Assembly: GCF_016613475.2 (NCBI RefSeq)
Contig: NZ_CP071517.1
Coordinates: 1,798,001 to 1,862,000, forward strand
DNA length: 64,000 bases
Reading direction: 5' to 3'
From: Lysobacter arenosi
Lineage (GTDB): Bacteria > Pseudomonadota > Gammaproteobacteria > Xanthomonadales > Xanthomonadaceae
Shown here: in pieces, positions 37,007 to 45,570 of the stretch
Layout: every line of letters begins with the position of its first letter
Position numbering within the stretch: position 1 is the first letter of the stretch
Translations under genes and position numbers: made by a program
The notes under the pieces: generated by a model
Seen by the model: only the letters and a program-made list of their open reading frames with translations
Databases searched by the model: none
What the model was told of the DNA's origin: nothing

Positions 37007-38212
37007 ATGACGAACTCCCCTGCCCTGACCGCCCGCTATGCGGAAGAACTCGACACCATCCGCAGCCAGGGCCTGTTCAAGGCCGAGCGCGTGATCACCT
37101 CGCCGCAGTCGGCGCAGATCAGCCTCGAAGACGGCCGCAGCGTGCTCAACTTCTGCGCCAACAACTACCTCGGCCTTGCCGACCACCCGGACGTGATCGC
37201 CGCCGCCAAGGCCGCGCTGGACACCCACGGATTCGGCATGGCCTCGGTGCGCTTCATCTGCGGCACCCAGGACCTGCACAAGCAACTGGAACAGACCATC
37301 GCCGACTTCTTCGGGACCGAGGACACGATCCTCTATGCCGCCTGCTTCGATGCCAACGGCGGCCTGTTCGAACCGCTGCTCGGCGAAGAAGACGCCATCA
37401 TCTCCGACGCCCTCAACCACGCCTCGATCATCGACGGCGTGCGCCTGTGCAAGGCCAAGCGCTTCCGCTACGCCAACTGCGACATGGCCGACCTTGAGAA
37501 GCAGTTGCAGGCCGCCGATGCCGCCGGCTGCAAGACCAAGATGATCACCACCGACGGCGTGTTCTCGATGGACGGCTTCATCGCCCCGCTCGACGAGATC
37601 ACCGCACTGGCCAAGAAGTACAACGCACTGGTGCACATCGACGAATGCCACGCCACCGGCTTCCTCGGCGCCAGCGGCCGCGGCTCGGCCGAAGTGAAGG
37701 GCGTGATGGACAAGATCGACATCTTCACCGGCACCCTGGGCAAGGCCATGGGCGGCGCGCTGGGCGGCTTCACCACCGCACGCCGCGAAGTGATCGAGAT
37801 GCTGCGCCAGCGCTCGCGCCCGTACCTGTTCTCCAACTCGCTGCCGCCGCACGTCGTCGCCGCCGGCATCAAGGCATTCGAGATGCTGTCTTCGGCCGGC
37901 GAACTGCGCGCGCAGCTGGCCACCAACACCGCCTACTTCCGCGAGCAGATGTCTGCCGCCGGCTTCGACATCAAGCCGGGCGTGCACCCGATCTGCCCGG
38001 TGATGCTGTATGACGCACCGCTGGCGCAGAAGTTCGCGTCGCGACTGCTGGAGGAAGGCATCTATGCGATCGGCTTCTTCTTCCCGGTCGTGCCGCAGGG
38101 CCAGGCGCGCATCCGCACGCAGATCTCGGCCGCGCACACGCGCGAGCAACTCGACCAGGCGATCGCGGCGTTCGTCAAGATTGGCCGCGAGCTGGGCGTG
38201 CTGAAAGCCTGA
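37007..38212 (+). CDS. kbl: Glycine C-acetyltransferase (2-amino-3-ketobutyrate CoA ligase)
   Basis: 401 residues, a PLP enzyme that cleaves 2-amino-3-ketobutyrate with CoA to glycine and acetyl-CoA, completing threonine breakdown begun by Tdh. PLP lysine in [14 protein letters not shown] (about residue 247), substrate-binding [14 protein letters not shown], and [10 protein letters not shown] with the PLP-ring Asp. The length is that of E. coli Kbl (398). A strong terminator follows. Confidence 0.97.
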   Translation: MTNSPALTARYAEELDTIRSQGLFKAERVITSPQSAQISLEDGRSVLNFCANNYLGLADHPDVIAAAKAALDTHGFGMASVRFICGTQDLHKQLEQTIADFFGTEDTILYAACFDANGGLFEPLLGEEDAIISDALNHASIIDGVRLCKAKRFRYANCDMADLEKQLQAADAAGCKTKMITTDGVFSMDGFIAPLDEITALAKKYNALVHIDECHATGFLGASGRGSAEVKGVMDKIDIFTGTLGKAMGGALGGFTTARREVIEMLRQRSRPYLFSNSLPPHVVAAGIKAFEMLSSAGELRAQLATNTAYFREQMSAAGFDIKPGVHPICPVMLYDAPLAQKFASRLLEEGIYAIGFFFPVVPQGQARIRTQISAAHTREQLDQAIAAFVKIGRELGVLKA

Positions 38213-38229
38213 CGTCGACGGGCGAATCG

Positions 38230-38249
38230 ATCCCGGCGTTCGCCGGGAT
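38230..38249. repeat. REP-like palindrome
   Basis: ATCCCGGC-gttc-GCCGGGAT then GACGAC, 18 bp after kbl; almost identical to the element after hutU. Confidence 0.8.
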
Positions 38250-38260
38250 GACGACAGAAA

Positions 38261-38297
38261 AACAAAAGGCCGGTCATTGACCGGCCTTCTGTTTTTT
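38261..38297. terminator. Bidirectional intrinsic terminator
   Basis: AACAAAAGGCCGGTC-att-GACCGGCCTTCTGTTTTTT between convergent kbl and the secreted-protein gene at 38322. Confidence 0.93.
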
Positions 38298-38321
38298 CAT
38301 CCCGACGAGGATGTGGAGCGC

Positions 38322-38762
38322 TTACTTGCCCTTGGCCTCGTTCGCGACCTGGGCACCGCCCTGTGCAGCGGCGGGCTGGGCACCGGCAGCCGGCGCGCCC
38401 TTGGCGACGCGGATGCCGCGCGACTTCATCCAGGCATCGAACTCTTCGGCCGTCATCTTCTTGCCGTTCTGGTTCATGTTGAAACGGTACGGCGTGTTAT
38501 CGAACTGGGTCTTGGGCTTGTACTCGCCCGGCGCCGTGGATTCGGCTGCGACTTCGGCCTTGGCTTCCTCGGCCTTCGGAGCGGCTTCGGCCGCCTTGGT
38601 CTTCTTGCCGGCGGCAACCATCACGCCCTGATCCATGCGAACGGCCGAACGAGCGACGTCGGACTGGGCGGCGCTGGCCGGGCCACGATCATTCATACCC
38701 GTATGTGCTGCGGCAACACCCGACACCAGCAGCAGCGAAACCACCATCGACATCTTGCGCAT
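38322..38762 (-). CDS. Secreted protein with NQNGKKMTAEEFDAWMK motif (paralog 1)
   Basis: 146 residues. Signal peptide (MRKMSMVVSLLLVSGVAAAH), an Ala/Lys/Glu-rich middle, then the motif KPKTQFDNTPYRFNMNQ followed by NGKKMTAEEFDAWMK and GIRVAKG, and an Ala/Gln tail. The same motif occurs in the protein at 39735-40259, with a 56-nt run of identical DNA. Function not recognised; the motif looks like a small folded helix-turn domain, perhaps EF-hand-like in rhythm but without the ligand pattern. Confidence 0.75.
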   Translation of the reverse strand: MRKMSMVVSLLLVSGVAAAHTGMNDRGPASAAQSDVARSAVRMDQGVMVAAGKKTKAAEAAPKAEEAKAEVAAESTAPGEYKPKTQFDNTPYRFNMNQNGKKMTAEEFDAWMKSRGIRVAKGAPAAGAQPAAAQGGAQVANEAKGK

Positions 38763-38878
38763 CTCACGCTCTCCCCACGACGAAGTTGGCGGAAGTGTAG
38801 GCGTCAAAACCGCGCAAAGGAAACGTTAAAAGGGTGATGCCGCCCACAATCCGGCACTGCAGCATTGAAGCCGGCATC

Positions 38879-39625
38879 TCAGCGATCAGATGAACAGGGA
38901 GCGGACGCCAGCGCGGCCACTTCGGCCTCGCCCAGTTCACGCCATTGCCCCTTGCCCAGGTCGCCCAGCGCCAGCGAGCCGATGCCGACCCGGACCAGGC
39001 GCAGCACGTCGATCCCGAACGCGGCAAGCAACCGGCGGATCTGCCGGTTGCGACCTTCCTCGAGGACGATCTCCAGCCAGGCATTGCGCTCGCCGCTGCG
39101 CAGCAGGCTCACCCGGCTCGCACGCAGCCTCTCCCCTTCCTCGTCCACCCCGGCCACGAGCGCCGCCAGCAGCGCCTCGTCGGGCAGCGTGTCGATCTGC
39201 ACGTGGTAGGTCTTGTCCGGCCCGGTATCCGGGTCGGTGATGTGGGCCGCCCAGGCGGGGTCGTTGCTGAAGAGCAGCAGGCCCTCGCTGGCCTTGTCGA
39301 GCCTGCCCACCGGCGCCAGCCACGGCAGGCCGGCACCGTCGAAGCAGCGGTAGACGGTGTCGCGCCCGCGCTCGTCCTGGGTCGTGGTGACCAGGCCCCG
39401 CGGCTTGTTGAGCATCAGGTGGATGCGCCGCGCCTCGCCGAGCTCGCTGCCGTCGACGACGACACGGTGGCGCCCCTGCACGATCGGGAACTCCGGATCA
39501 CGGATCACGCGACCGTCGACTTCGACGCGACCGGACTGGATCCAGCGCGCGGCTTCGCTGCGCGAACACACACCCTGTTTTGACAGCACGCGCGCAAGGC
39601 CGTGGCGAGGCGTGGACGCCATCAT
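38879..39625 (-). CDS. rRNA pseudouridine synthase, RsuA/RluB/RluE/RluF family
   Basis: 248 residues. An N-terminal S4 RNA-binding domain (LARVLSKQGVCSRSEAARW, residues about 10-60) and the catalytic domain with LNKPRGLVTTTQDERGR and the active-site Asp in GRLDKASEGLLLFSND; later RNRQIRRLLAAFGIDVLRLVR in two parts RNRQIRRLL and LRLVR. Which rRNA uridine is modified cannot be decided here. It lies between the two paralogous secreted genes, all leftward but with over 100 bp between each. Confidence 0.92.
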   Translation of the reverse strand: MMASTPRHGLARVLSKQGVCSRSEAARWIQSGRVEVDGRVIRDPEFPIVQGRHRVVVDGSELGEARRIHLMLNKPRGLVTTTQDERGRDTVYRCFDGAGLPWLAPVGRLDKASEGLLLFSNDPAWAAHITDPDTGPDKTYHVQIDTLPDEALLAALVAGVDEEGERLRASRVSLLRSGERNAWLEIVLEEGRNRQIRRLLAAFGIDVLRLVRVGIGSLALGDLGKGQWRELGEAEVAALASAPCSSDR

Positions 39626-39708
39626 CGATCCGCTGGGTTCATGTCGCCCGCTTGCGAGGGCGACGTTGCGCAGGCACCCGCGCAGCGCGCGTGGTGCGAT
39701 GCAGGCAA

Positions 39709-39728
39709 CGGGGCGCGAATGCGCCCCG
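39709..39728 (-). terminator. Hairpin after the paralog 2 gene
   Basis: CGGGGCGC-gaat-GCGCCCCG, 6 bp past the stop at 39735; poor T-run. Confidence 0.5.
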
Positions 39729-39734
39729 CGTTAC

Positions 39735-40259
39735 TCACTTCTTCTCGTCCTTGACCGGAGCAGCCGGCGCTGTGACCGGTGCCGGAGCCGCTACCGCCGG
39801 TGCCACGGCACCGCCCTTGCCCTTGGCCACGCGCACGCCCTTGGCCTTCATCCAGGCATCGAACTCTTCGGCCGTCATCTTCTTGCCGTTCTGGTTCATG
39901 TCGAACCGCCACGGGGTGTTGTCGAACTGCGTCTTGGGCTTGTAGGCGGCCGCATCATTCGCGCTCGGCATCGCGCTCGCCGGAGCGGCGGTGGGCAGCG
40001 CCTTGGCCACCTGGCAACCTTCCAGGCGCAGGCGGAACAGCACCTGGTCCACGGCGAGTGCTTCATCGAACGCCTGCGACAGCACACCGGTCGGCGCACC
40101 GAGCTGATGGCTGGGCACGACCAGTTCCGGCGCGATCGGCGCGACCACGGTCGGACGGATCGGCAGCGCAGCCGGTGCCGCCATCGAACCGCATTGCGCG
40201 GACTGCGCTTGCGCCACTCCTGCGAGCAACAACAACGACACACCGATCATCGCGCGCAT
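39735..40259 (-). CDS. Secreted protein with NQNGKKMTAEEFDAWMK motif (paralog 2)
   Basis: 174 residues. Signal peptide (MRAMIGVSLLLLAGVAQAQ), a longer N-terminal domain with two cysteines (AQCGS and EGCQVAK) and FDEALAVDQVLFRLRLEG, then KPKTQFDNTPWRFDMNQ and NGKKMTAEEFDAWMK, and an Ala/Pro/Lys tail. The C-terminal module is shared with the gene at 38322; the N-terminal part is not. Family unknown; periplasmic by the signal peptide. Confidence 0.75.
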   Translation of the reverse strand: MRAMIGVSLLLLAGVAQAQSAQCGSMAAPAALPIRPTVVAPIAPELVVPSHQLGAPTGVLSQAFDEALAVDQVLFRLRLEGCQVAKALPTAAPASAMPSANDAAAYKPKTQFDNTPWRFDMNQNGKKMTAEEFDAWMKAKGVRVAKGKGGAVAPAVAAPAPVTAPAAPVKDEKK

Positions 40260-40426
40260 GGCACGGCTCCTTCCATTCGTCCCACGCGACCGGAACGTCG
40301 CGGGGTTGCGTCGGCAGTGTAGGCGCCGGGGCAACTGGCGACAACCGCGAAAACTGCCGGAAAAGCAGCATCACGCGCGCATCACGTCGTCGTGGTGTCG
40401 CCGATGCGCGATCGCCTCCAAAACGA

Positions 40427-40453
40427 CGAAGCCCGGCACGAGGCCGGGCTTCG
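40427..40453 (-). terminator. Intrinsic terminator after ompA-like gene 1
   Basis: CGAAGCCCGGC-acgag-GCCGGGCTTCG, read leftward into GTCGTTTTGG. The terminator after gene 2 is nearly the same. Confidence 0.85.
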
Positions 40454-40501
40454 AAGATTGCTGTGCGGAAAACCCGTTGCCGAGCCTCCCGCGTCGCGTG
40501 C

Positions 40502-41581
40502 TTAGTTCTGCACGTTCAGCTCGGTACGACGGTTCTTCTCGTTCTTGCAGGCCGGCATGGTCTGCTCGGTCGGCTCCAGCGGACGGCTCTCGCCGTAACC
40601 GATCGGGCCCACCAGGCGAGCGGCGTCCACGCCATTGCTGGTCAGGTAGTCGTACACCGTGGTGGCGCGACGCTCCGACAGCTTCTGGTTGTACGCATCC
40701 TTGCCGCACAGGTCGGTGTGACCGGCGACTTCGACCTTCAGCTCCGGATAGCGCTTCAGGATCTCGGTGGCCTCGGACAGGATCGAGACCGCATCCGGAC
40801 GCAGCGTGGCCTTGTCGAAGTCGAAGTTCACGCCCTTCAGGTCGATCGACACCGGCACCGGGCAACCGTCCGGACCGATGGTCTGGCCGGCCTGCGAACC
40901 CGGGCACTTGTCGTCGCAGTTGTTGACGCCGTCACCGTCGTCGTCCAGGTCGGCGCAGCTCGGCGCGGCCGGAGCCGGCGCGGCAGCGACCGGCAGGGCG
41001 CCCAGCGGGATCACGACGCCGACCGAAGCCAGCATGTCGCCGAACCAGTCTTCGTTCGGAGCAGCAACGCTGCCGTCGTCGAAATCGGCGCGGTAGGCCA
41101 GCTCGGTGCGCAGCGACACGCGCTCGCCCAGGGCGGTCTGCAGGCCGACGCCGACCTTGGCGGCGAGGTTGCCCTCGTCACGCTGGCTCGGCGAGTTCGG
41201 GTTCGGGAACGAGTCGAACTCTTCTTCCGACTGCTGGTAACCCAGGCCCATCAGCAGGTACGGCGCCCAGTTGCGGCCTTCCGCCAGGAAGTGGCGGCGC
41301 AGGTCGAACGAGATGCCGTACTGGCTCCAGTTGAGGTTCTGGTTGGCGTCGTTGTTCGGGTTCTGGTAGTTGAGCTCGCCATCGAGCGACCAGTTCGGGT
41401 TCAGGAACTTGCCGACGCCCAGCGCACCGAACGGCGCATTGCGGGTGCCACGGTCGTTGTCCTGGATGTTCATGCCGGCAGTGCCGGTCAGGTACCAGCG
41501 GTCATCGAATTCCTGGGCGCTGGCGACCTGGGAAAAAGCCAGGCCGGCCAGCAGGGCGGTGCTCAACAAACGGGTCTTCAT
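40502..41581 (-). CDS. OmpA-like outer-membrane protein (tandem copy 1)
   Basis: 359 residues. Signal peptide (to SAQEFDDRW), an eight-stranded barrel of about 190 residues (WYLTGTAGMNIQDNDRGTR, LNYQNPNNDANQ), a calcium-type thrombospondin-3 linker DLDDDGDGVNNCDDKCPGS, and an OmpA peptidoglycan-binding domain with NFDFDKATLRPDA, VAGHTDLCGKDAYN and LSERRATTVYDYL. It should tie the outer membrane to the cell wall. Copy 2 lies 276 bp upstream and the two share a nearly identical 3' half. Confidence 0.95.
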   Translation of the reverse strand: MKTRLLSTALLAGLAFSQVASAQEFDDRWYLTGTAGMNIQDNDRGTRNAPFGALGVGKFLNPNWSLDGELNYQNPNNDANQNLNWSQYGISFDLRRHFLAEGRNWAPYLLMGLGYQQSEEEFDSFPNPNSPSQRDEGNLAAKVGVGLQTALGERVSLRTELAYRADFDDGSVAAPNEDWFGDMLASVGVVIPLGALPVAAAPAPAAPSCADLDDDGDGVNNCDDKCPGSQAGQTIGPDGCPVPVSIDLKGVNFDFDKATLRPDAVSILSEATEILKRYPELKVEVAGHTDLCGKDAYNQKLSERRATTVYDYLTSNGVDAARLVGPIGYGESRPLEPTEQTMPACKNEKNRRTELNVQN

Positions 41582-41699
41582 GTGTCACTCCTTGATCAGT
41601 CAGAAACGGACGGGGAAATACAGGCGTACTGCAGGCATGCGCGTTGCGGTAGCTGAATCGGCCTTGGCGGGGGCCAAGGGGGTCACTGACGGCGGCGAT

Positions 41700-41765
41700 C
41701 ATACACCGTGATTGTATTTGTTAATACTGGTTAACGTTTTTTTGCGAATTTATCTGATAAGGCAA
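41700..41765 (-). promoter_or_regulatory. AT-rich promoter region of ompA-like gene 1
   Basis: An AT-rich island in otherwise GC-rich DNA. On the minus strand TATGAT follows ATTAAC after 16 nt, a fair sigma-70-type promoter about 115 bp before the start, leaving a long leader. Confidence 0.45.
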
Positions 41766-41778
41766 TGTCCCATAACGA

Positions 41779-41805
41779 CGAAGCCCGGCCAGAGGCCGGG
41801 CTTCG
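41779..41805 (-). terminator. Intrinsic terminator after ompA-like gene 2
   Basis: CGAAGCCCGGCC-aga-GGCCGGGCTTCG; duplicated form of the element at 40427. Because it lies between the two copies, each gene is probably transcribed separately. Confidence 0.85.
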
Positions 41806-41857
41806 AAGATTGCTTTGCGGGGGGAAACTCGTTGCCGAGCGTCCCGCGTTGCGAGCT

Positions 41858-42961
41858 TTAGTTCTGCACGTTCAGCTCGGTACGACGGTTCTTCTCGCTC
41901 TTGCAGCCCGGGAAGGCCTGGCCCATGTCCTCGAGCGGACGGCTCTCGCCGTAACCGATCGGGCCCACGAGGCGAGCGGCGTCCACGCCATTGCTGGTCA
42001 GGTAGTCGTACACCGTGGTGGCGCGACGCTCCGACAGCTTCTGGTTGTACGCATCCTTGCCGCACTGGTCGGTGTGACCGGCGACTTCGACCTTCAGCTC
42101 CGGATAGCGCTTCAGGATCTCGGTGGCCTCGGACAGGATCGAAACCGCATCCGGACGCAGCGTGGCCTTGTCGAAGTCGAAGTTCACGCCCTTCAGGTCG
42201 ATCGACACCGGCACCGGGCAACCGTCCGGACCGATGGTCTGGCCGGCCTGCGAACCCGGGCACTTGTCGTCGCAGTTGTTGACGCCGTCACCGTCGTCAT
42301 CCAGGTCGGCGCAGCTCGGCGCGGCCGGAGCCGGCGGAGCGGCAACAACCGGCGGACCCAGCGGGATCACGACGCCGACCGAAGCCAGCAGATCGCCGTA
42401 CCAGGATTCGTCGTTGAGCGGTGCACTGCTTGCATTGGTGCTGAAGTCGTTGTCGTCGAAGTCGGCACGGTAGGCCAGCTCGGTGCGGATCGCAGCGCGC
42501 TTGCCGTACAGGGCACTCTGGACGCCGACACCGACCTTGGCGGCCAGGTTACCTTCGTCACGCTGCACCGGCGAATTCGGATTGGGGAAGTTGTCGTACT
42601 CCTGCTCCGACTGCTGGTAGCCCAGGCCCATCAGGATGTAAGGAGCCCAGTTGCGGCCCTCTTCCACGAAGTGGTAACGACCGTCAAACGAAATCCCGTA
42701 CTGGCTCCAGTTGAGATCCTGGTTGTCGTCCATGTTCGGGTTCTGGTAGTTCAGCTCGCCGTCGATCGACCAGTTCTGATTAAGGAACTTGCCGACGCCG
42801 AGCGCACCAAACGGCGCATTGCGCGTACCGCGATCGTTGTCCTGGATGTTCATGCCGGCCGAGCCGGTCAGATACCAGCGATCATCGAATTCCTGCGCAT
42901 TGGCAGCCTGGGCCAGACTCAGACCACCCAGCAGGGCGGCGCAGAGGAGTTTCTTATTCAT
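41858..42961 (-). CDS. OmpA-like outer-membrane protein (tandem copy 2)
   Basis: 367 residues with the same plan as copy 1: signal peptide (MNKKLLCAALLGGLSLAQAANA), barrel with QEFDDRWYLTGSAGMNIQD, thrombospondin-3 linker DLDDDGDGVNNCDDKCPGS, and OmpA domain with VAGHTDQCGKDAYN. The barrel differs from copy 1 at many positions, including an insert with DFSTNASSAPLNDESWYGD, but the linker and OmpA domain are almost the same protein and DNA. GGAGC stands 7 nt before the ATG. Confidence 0.95.
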   Translation of the reverse strand: MNKKLLCAALLGGLSLAQAANAQEFDDRWYLTGSAGMNIQDNDRGTRNAPFGALGVGKFLNQNWSIDGELNYQNPNMDDNQDLNWSQYGISFDGRYHFVEEGRNWAPYILMGLGYQQSEQEYDNFPNPNSPVQRDEGNLAAKVGVGVQSALYGKRAAIRTELAYRADFDDNDFSTNASSAPLNDESWYGDLLASVGVVIPLGPPVVAAPPAPAAPSCADLDDDGDGVNNCDDKCPGSQAGQTIGPDGCPVPVSIDLKGVNFDFDKATLRPDAVSILSEATEILKRYPELKVEVAGHTDQCGKDAYNQKLSERRATTVYDYLTSNGVDAARLVGPIGYGESRPLEDMGQAFPGCKSEKNRRTELNVQN

Positions 42962-43135
42962 ATATCCAGCTCCTTGATCAAAAAACGGAAACAGCGTCTG
43001 CGAGGTTCCCACTTAGGACGGCCGCCAGACGACGCCATCGGGGCGGAGGTTAAATTTGCCTATGTGAAAGCGGTGTTAACGGTGATCTAACAAACCGGGA
43101 AGTTCCCCGGCCAACGTCCGGCAATTGGTCGGGAT

Positions 43136-44590
43136 TCAGCAACGCATGCCGTCCATCAGCCGGGTGACCGGCTGGGCCAGCAATTGCCCGGGGTCGGCTG
43201 CCAGCGCGAGCAGCGTGGCCACCTGCCTTTCCGGCAGTTTTGCCGCAACCGCCGCTTCAAACTTGGCCAGCAGCAGCGGAATACCTTCGTCGCGGCGGCG
43301 CCGGTGGCCGACCGGATAATCGACAGAAACCTTTTCGCTCTGCGTTCCGTCCTTGAAGAAAACCTGAACGGAGTTTCCGATATACCGCTTGTCGGGATCG
43401 AAATAATCACGGGTGAAACGGGGGTCTTCCTCCACCCGCATGCGCGAACGCAGAGCGTCGATGCGCGGATCGGCCGCGACCGTGTCGCCGTAGTCGTCGG
43501 CACGCAGGCGCCCGAACAGCAGCGGCACGGCGACCATGTACTGCAGGCAATGATCGCGGTCGGCGTAGTTCGCCAGCGGGCCGGTCTTGTCGATGATGCG
43601 CATCGCCGCCTGCTGGGTCTGGATGACGATCGACTCGATCGCCTCCACGCCGTCCAGTTCGATTCGCGGTGCGACCTGCGCATGCAGTTGCATCGCGCAC
43701 TCCACCGCGGTCTGCGCATGGAACTCGGCCGGGTAGCTGATCTTGAACAGGATGTTCTCCATCACGTAGCTGCCGAACGGCCGCTCGAACTCGAATGGCT
43801 GGCCCTCGAAGGCGACGTCCTGGAATCCCCATGTCGTTGCGCTCAGGGCGCTGGGATATCCAACCTCGCCCTTGACCGCGTTGAGTGCATGCGTGACCGC
43901 GCGACGGCATGCATCGCCCGCGGCCCAGCTCTTGCGTGGCCCGGTGTTGGGCGCGTGCCGATAGGTGCGCAACACGCCGTTGTCGATCCAGCTGTGCGAT
44001 ATGGCGTTGACGATCTGCTCCTTGCCGCCGCCGAGCATCGCGGTGGCAACGGCCGTCGATGCCAGGCGCACGAGGATAACGTGGTCGAGGCCGACGCGAT
44101 TGAAGGAGTTCTTCAATGCATAGCAGCCCTGGATCTCGTGCGCCTTGATGGCATGGGTGAGCACGTCGCGCACGGTCATCGCCGCGGCGCCATCCTTTCG
44201 TCCCAGGTAGTCGGCCACCGCCAGGATCGTGCCCAGGTTGTCCGACGGATGCCCCCACTCCGCCGCCAGCCAGGTGTCGTTGAAGTCGAGCCAGCGGATC
44301 TGCACGCCGATGTTGTAGGCGGCCTGCACCGGGTCGAGTTCGTAGGTGGTGAACGGAACGCGCGCGCCGCCGGGCAGCACCGCACCGGGCACCAGCGGTC
44401 CCAGGTGCCTGACGCACTCGGGGTGGTCCATTGCCAGCGCCGCACAGGCCAGCGAGTCGAGCAGCATGTAGCGGGCGGTCTCGTAGGCCTCGCTCGAATC
44501 GATCCGGTAGTCGACGACGTAGTCGGCGATGTCCGCCATTGCCGCATCGGGCGGTGGACGGACGGCGGAGCGCAGGTCGGCGTGGCTCAT
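43136..44590 (-). CDS. prpD: 2-methylcitrate dehydratase
   Basis: 484 residues, matching E. coli PrpD (483). MmgE/PrpD fold enzyme that dehydrates 2-methylcitrate in the methylcitrate cycle of propionate use. Family blocks seen: DSLACAALAMDHPEC, IRWLDFNDTWLAAEWGHPSD, SFNRVGLDHVILVRLASTAV, AAGDACRRAVTHALNAVKG, YPAEFHAQTAVECAMQ. It is remote from prpC, prpB and prpE (12-16 kb right). Start at ATG 44588-44590; it diverges from the dioxygenase gene. Confidence 0.93.
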   Translation of the reverse strand: MSHADLRSAVRPPPDAAMADIADYVVDYRIDSSEAYETARYMLLDSLACAALAMDHPECVRHLGPLVPGAVLPGGARVPFTTYELDPVQAAYNIGVQIRWLDFNDTWLAAEWGHPSDNLGTILAVADYLGRKDGAAAMTVRDVLTHAIKAHEIQGCYALKNSFNRVGLDHVILVRLASTAVATAMLGGGKEQIVNAISHSWIDNGVLRTYRHAPNTGPRKSWAAGDACRRAVTHALNAVKGEVGYPSALSATTWGFQDVAFEGQPFEFERPFGSYVMENILFKISYPAEFHAQTAVECAMQLHAQVAPRIELDGVEAIESIVIQTQQAAMRIIDKTGPLANYADRDHCLQYMVAVPLLFGRLRADDYGDTVAADPRIDALRSRMRVEEDPRFTRDYFDPDKRYIGNSVQVFFKDGTQSEKVSVDYPVGHRRRRDEGIPLLLAKFEAAVAAKLPERQVATLLALAADPGQLLAQPVTRLMDGMRC

Positions 44591-44750
44591 GAGCAATCCC
44601 GTGGACGGTGCGCGCGCATTGTCGTCGGGGCGCAGTGGCCTCGATGTGAGCACTGCACAATTGCGACATCGGGCATTGCGGTTGGCTACGGAACGCACCG
44701 GCACGCGGATGGCGCTTGGAAAAGCCGCGCCACAGGCCCACCCTTGGTGC

Positions 44751-45542
44751 ATGGACGCCCCTACCCGCCTTCCGACCCTGTTCCTCTCTCATGGCTCGCC
44801 GATGCTGGCGGTGGAGGATTCACCTGCCGGCCGCTTCCTTGATGGCCTCGGCCGCCAGCTGCCTTGGCCACGGGCGGTCGTGGTCGTCTCGGCGCATTTC
44901 ATGACCGACCGGCCGATGGTGGGCGGGCATATCCAGCCGCACACCGTGCATGACTTCGGCGGTTTCCCCGAACCGCTCTACCAGATCCGCTACCCGGCGC
45001 CTGGCGCGCCCGACCTGGCCGAACAGATCGCGCAACGCCTTGCCGATGCCGGGCTCAATCCGCGCGTGCGCGAGAACCACGGCCTCGACCATGGCGTCTG
45101 GGTGCCGATGCTGCGGATGTATCCCGATGCCGATGTGCCGGTGGTGCCGGTATCCGTGATGCCGCACGGCGACGCTGCGCAGCATTTCGCACTCGGCCAG
45201 GCGCTGGCACCGCTGCGCGATGAAGGCGTGCTGGTGATCGGATCGGGCGGCTTCGTCCACAACCTGGGCGACCTCGACTGGAAGCATCCGCAGGCGGCGC
45301 TGGCACCGTGGGCGCAGGAATTCGGCGACTGGATGCACACGATGCTTGCCGCGCACGACTGGCCGGCCCTGCTGGACTGGCAACAGCGCGCGCCGCACGC
45401 ACAGCACGCGCATCCCACGGTCGAACACCTGATGCCGCTGTTCGTCGCACTGGGCGCTGCGGGCGACACGCCCAGCGTCCGCGCGATCCATCGATCGCAC
45501 CAGCTGGGCTCGCTGGCGCTGGATGCATTCGCATTCGATTGA
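44751..45542 (+). CDS. LigB-type extradiol dioxygenase (4,5-DOPA dioxygenase family)
   Basis: 263 residues, cytoplasmic. Metal histidines in LFLSHGSPML, PHTVHDFGGFPE, NHGLDHGVWVPM and SGGFVHNLGD match class III extradiol dioxygenases of the DODA/YgiD group, which open catechol rings of DOPA-like substrates. The true substrate in bacteria is mostly unknown. Start at ATG 44751, directly before the first strand. Confidence 0.9.
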   Translation: MDAPTRLPTLFLSHGSPMLAVEDSPAGRFLDGLGRQLPWPRAVVVVSAHFMTDRPMVGGHIQPHTVHDFGGFPEPLYQIRYPAPGAPDLAEQIAQRLADAGLNPRVRENHGLDHGVWVPMLRMYPDADVPVVPVSVMPHGDAAQHFALGQALAPLRDEGVLVIGSGGFVHNLGDLDWKHPQAALAPWAQEFGDWMHTMLAAHDWPALLDWQQRAPHAQHAHPTVEHLMPLFVALGAAGDTPSVRAIHRSHQLGSLALDAFAFD

Positions 45543-45570
45543 ATGCGATGCATGCGGCCTGGGTTGACCG

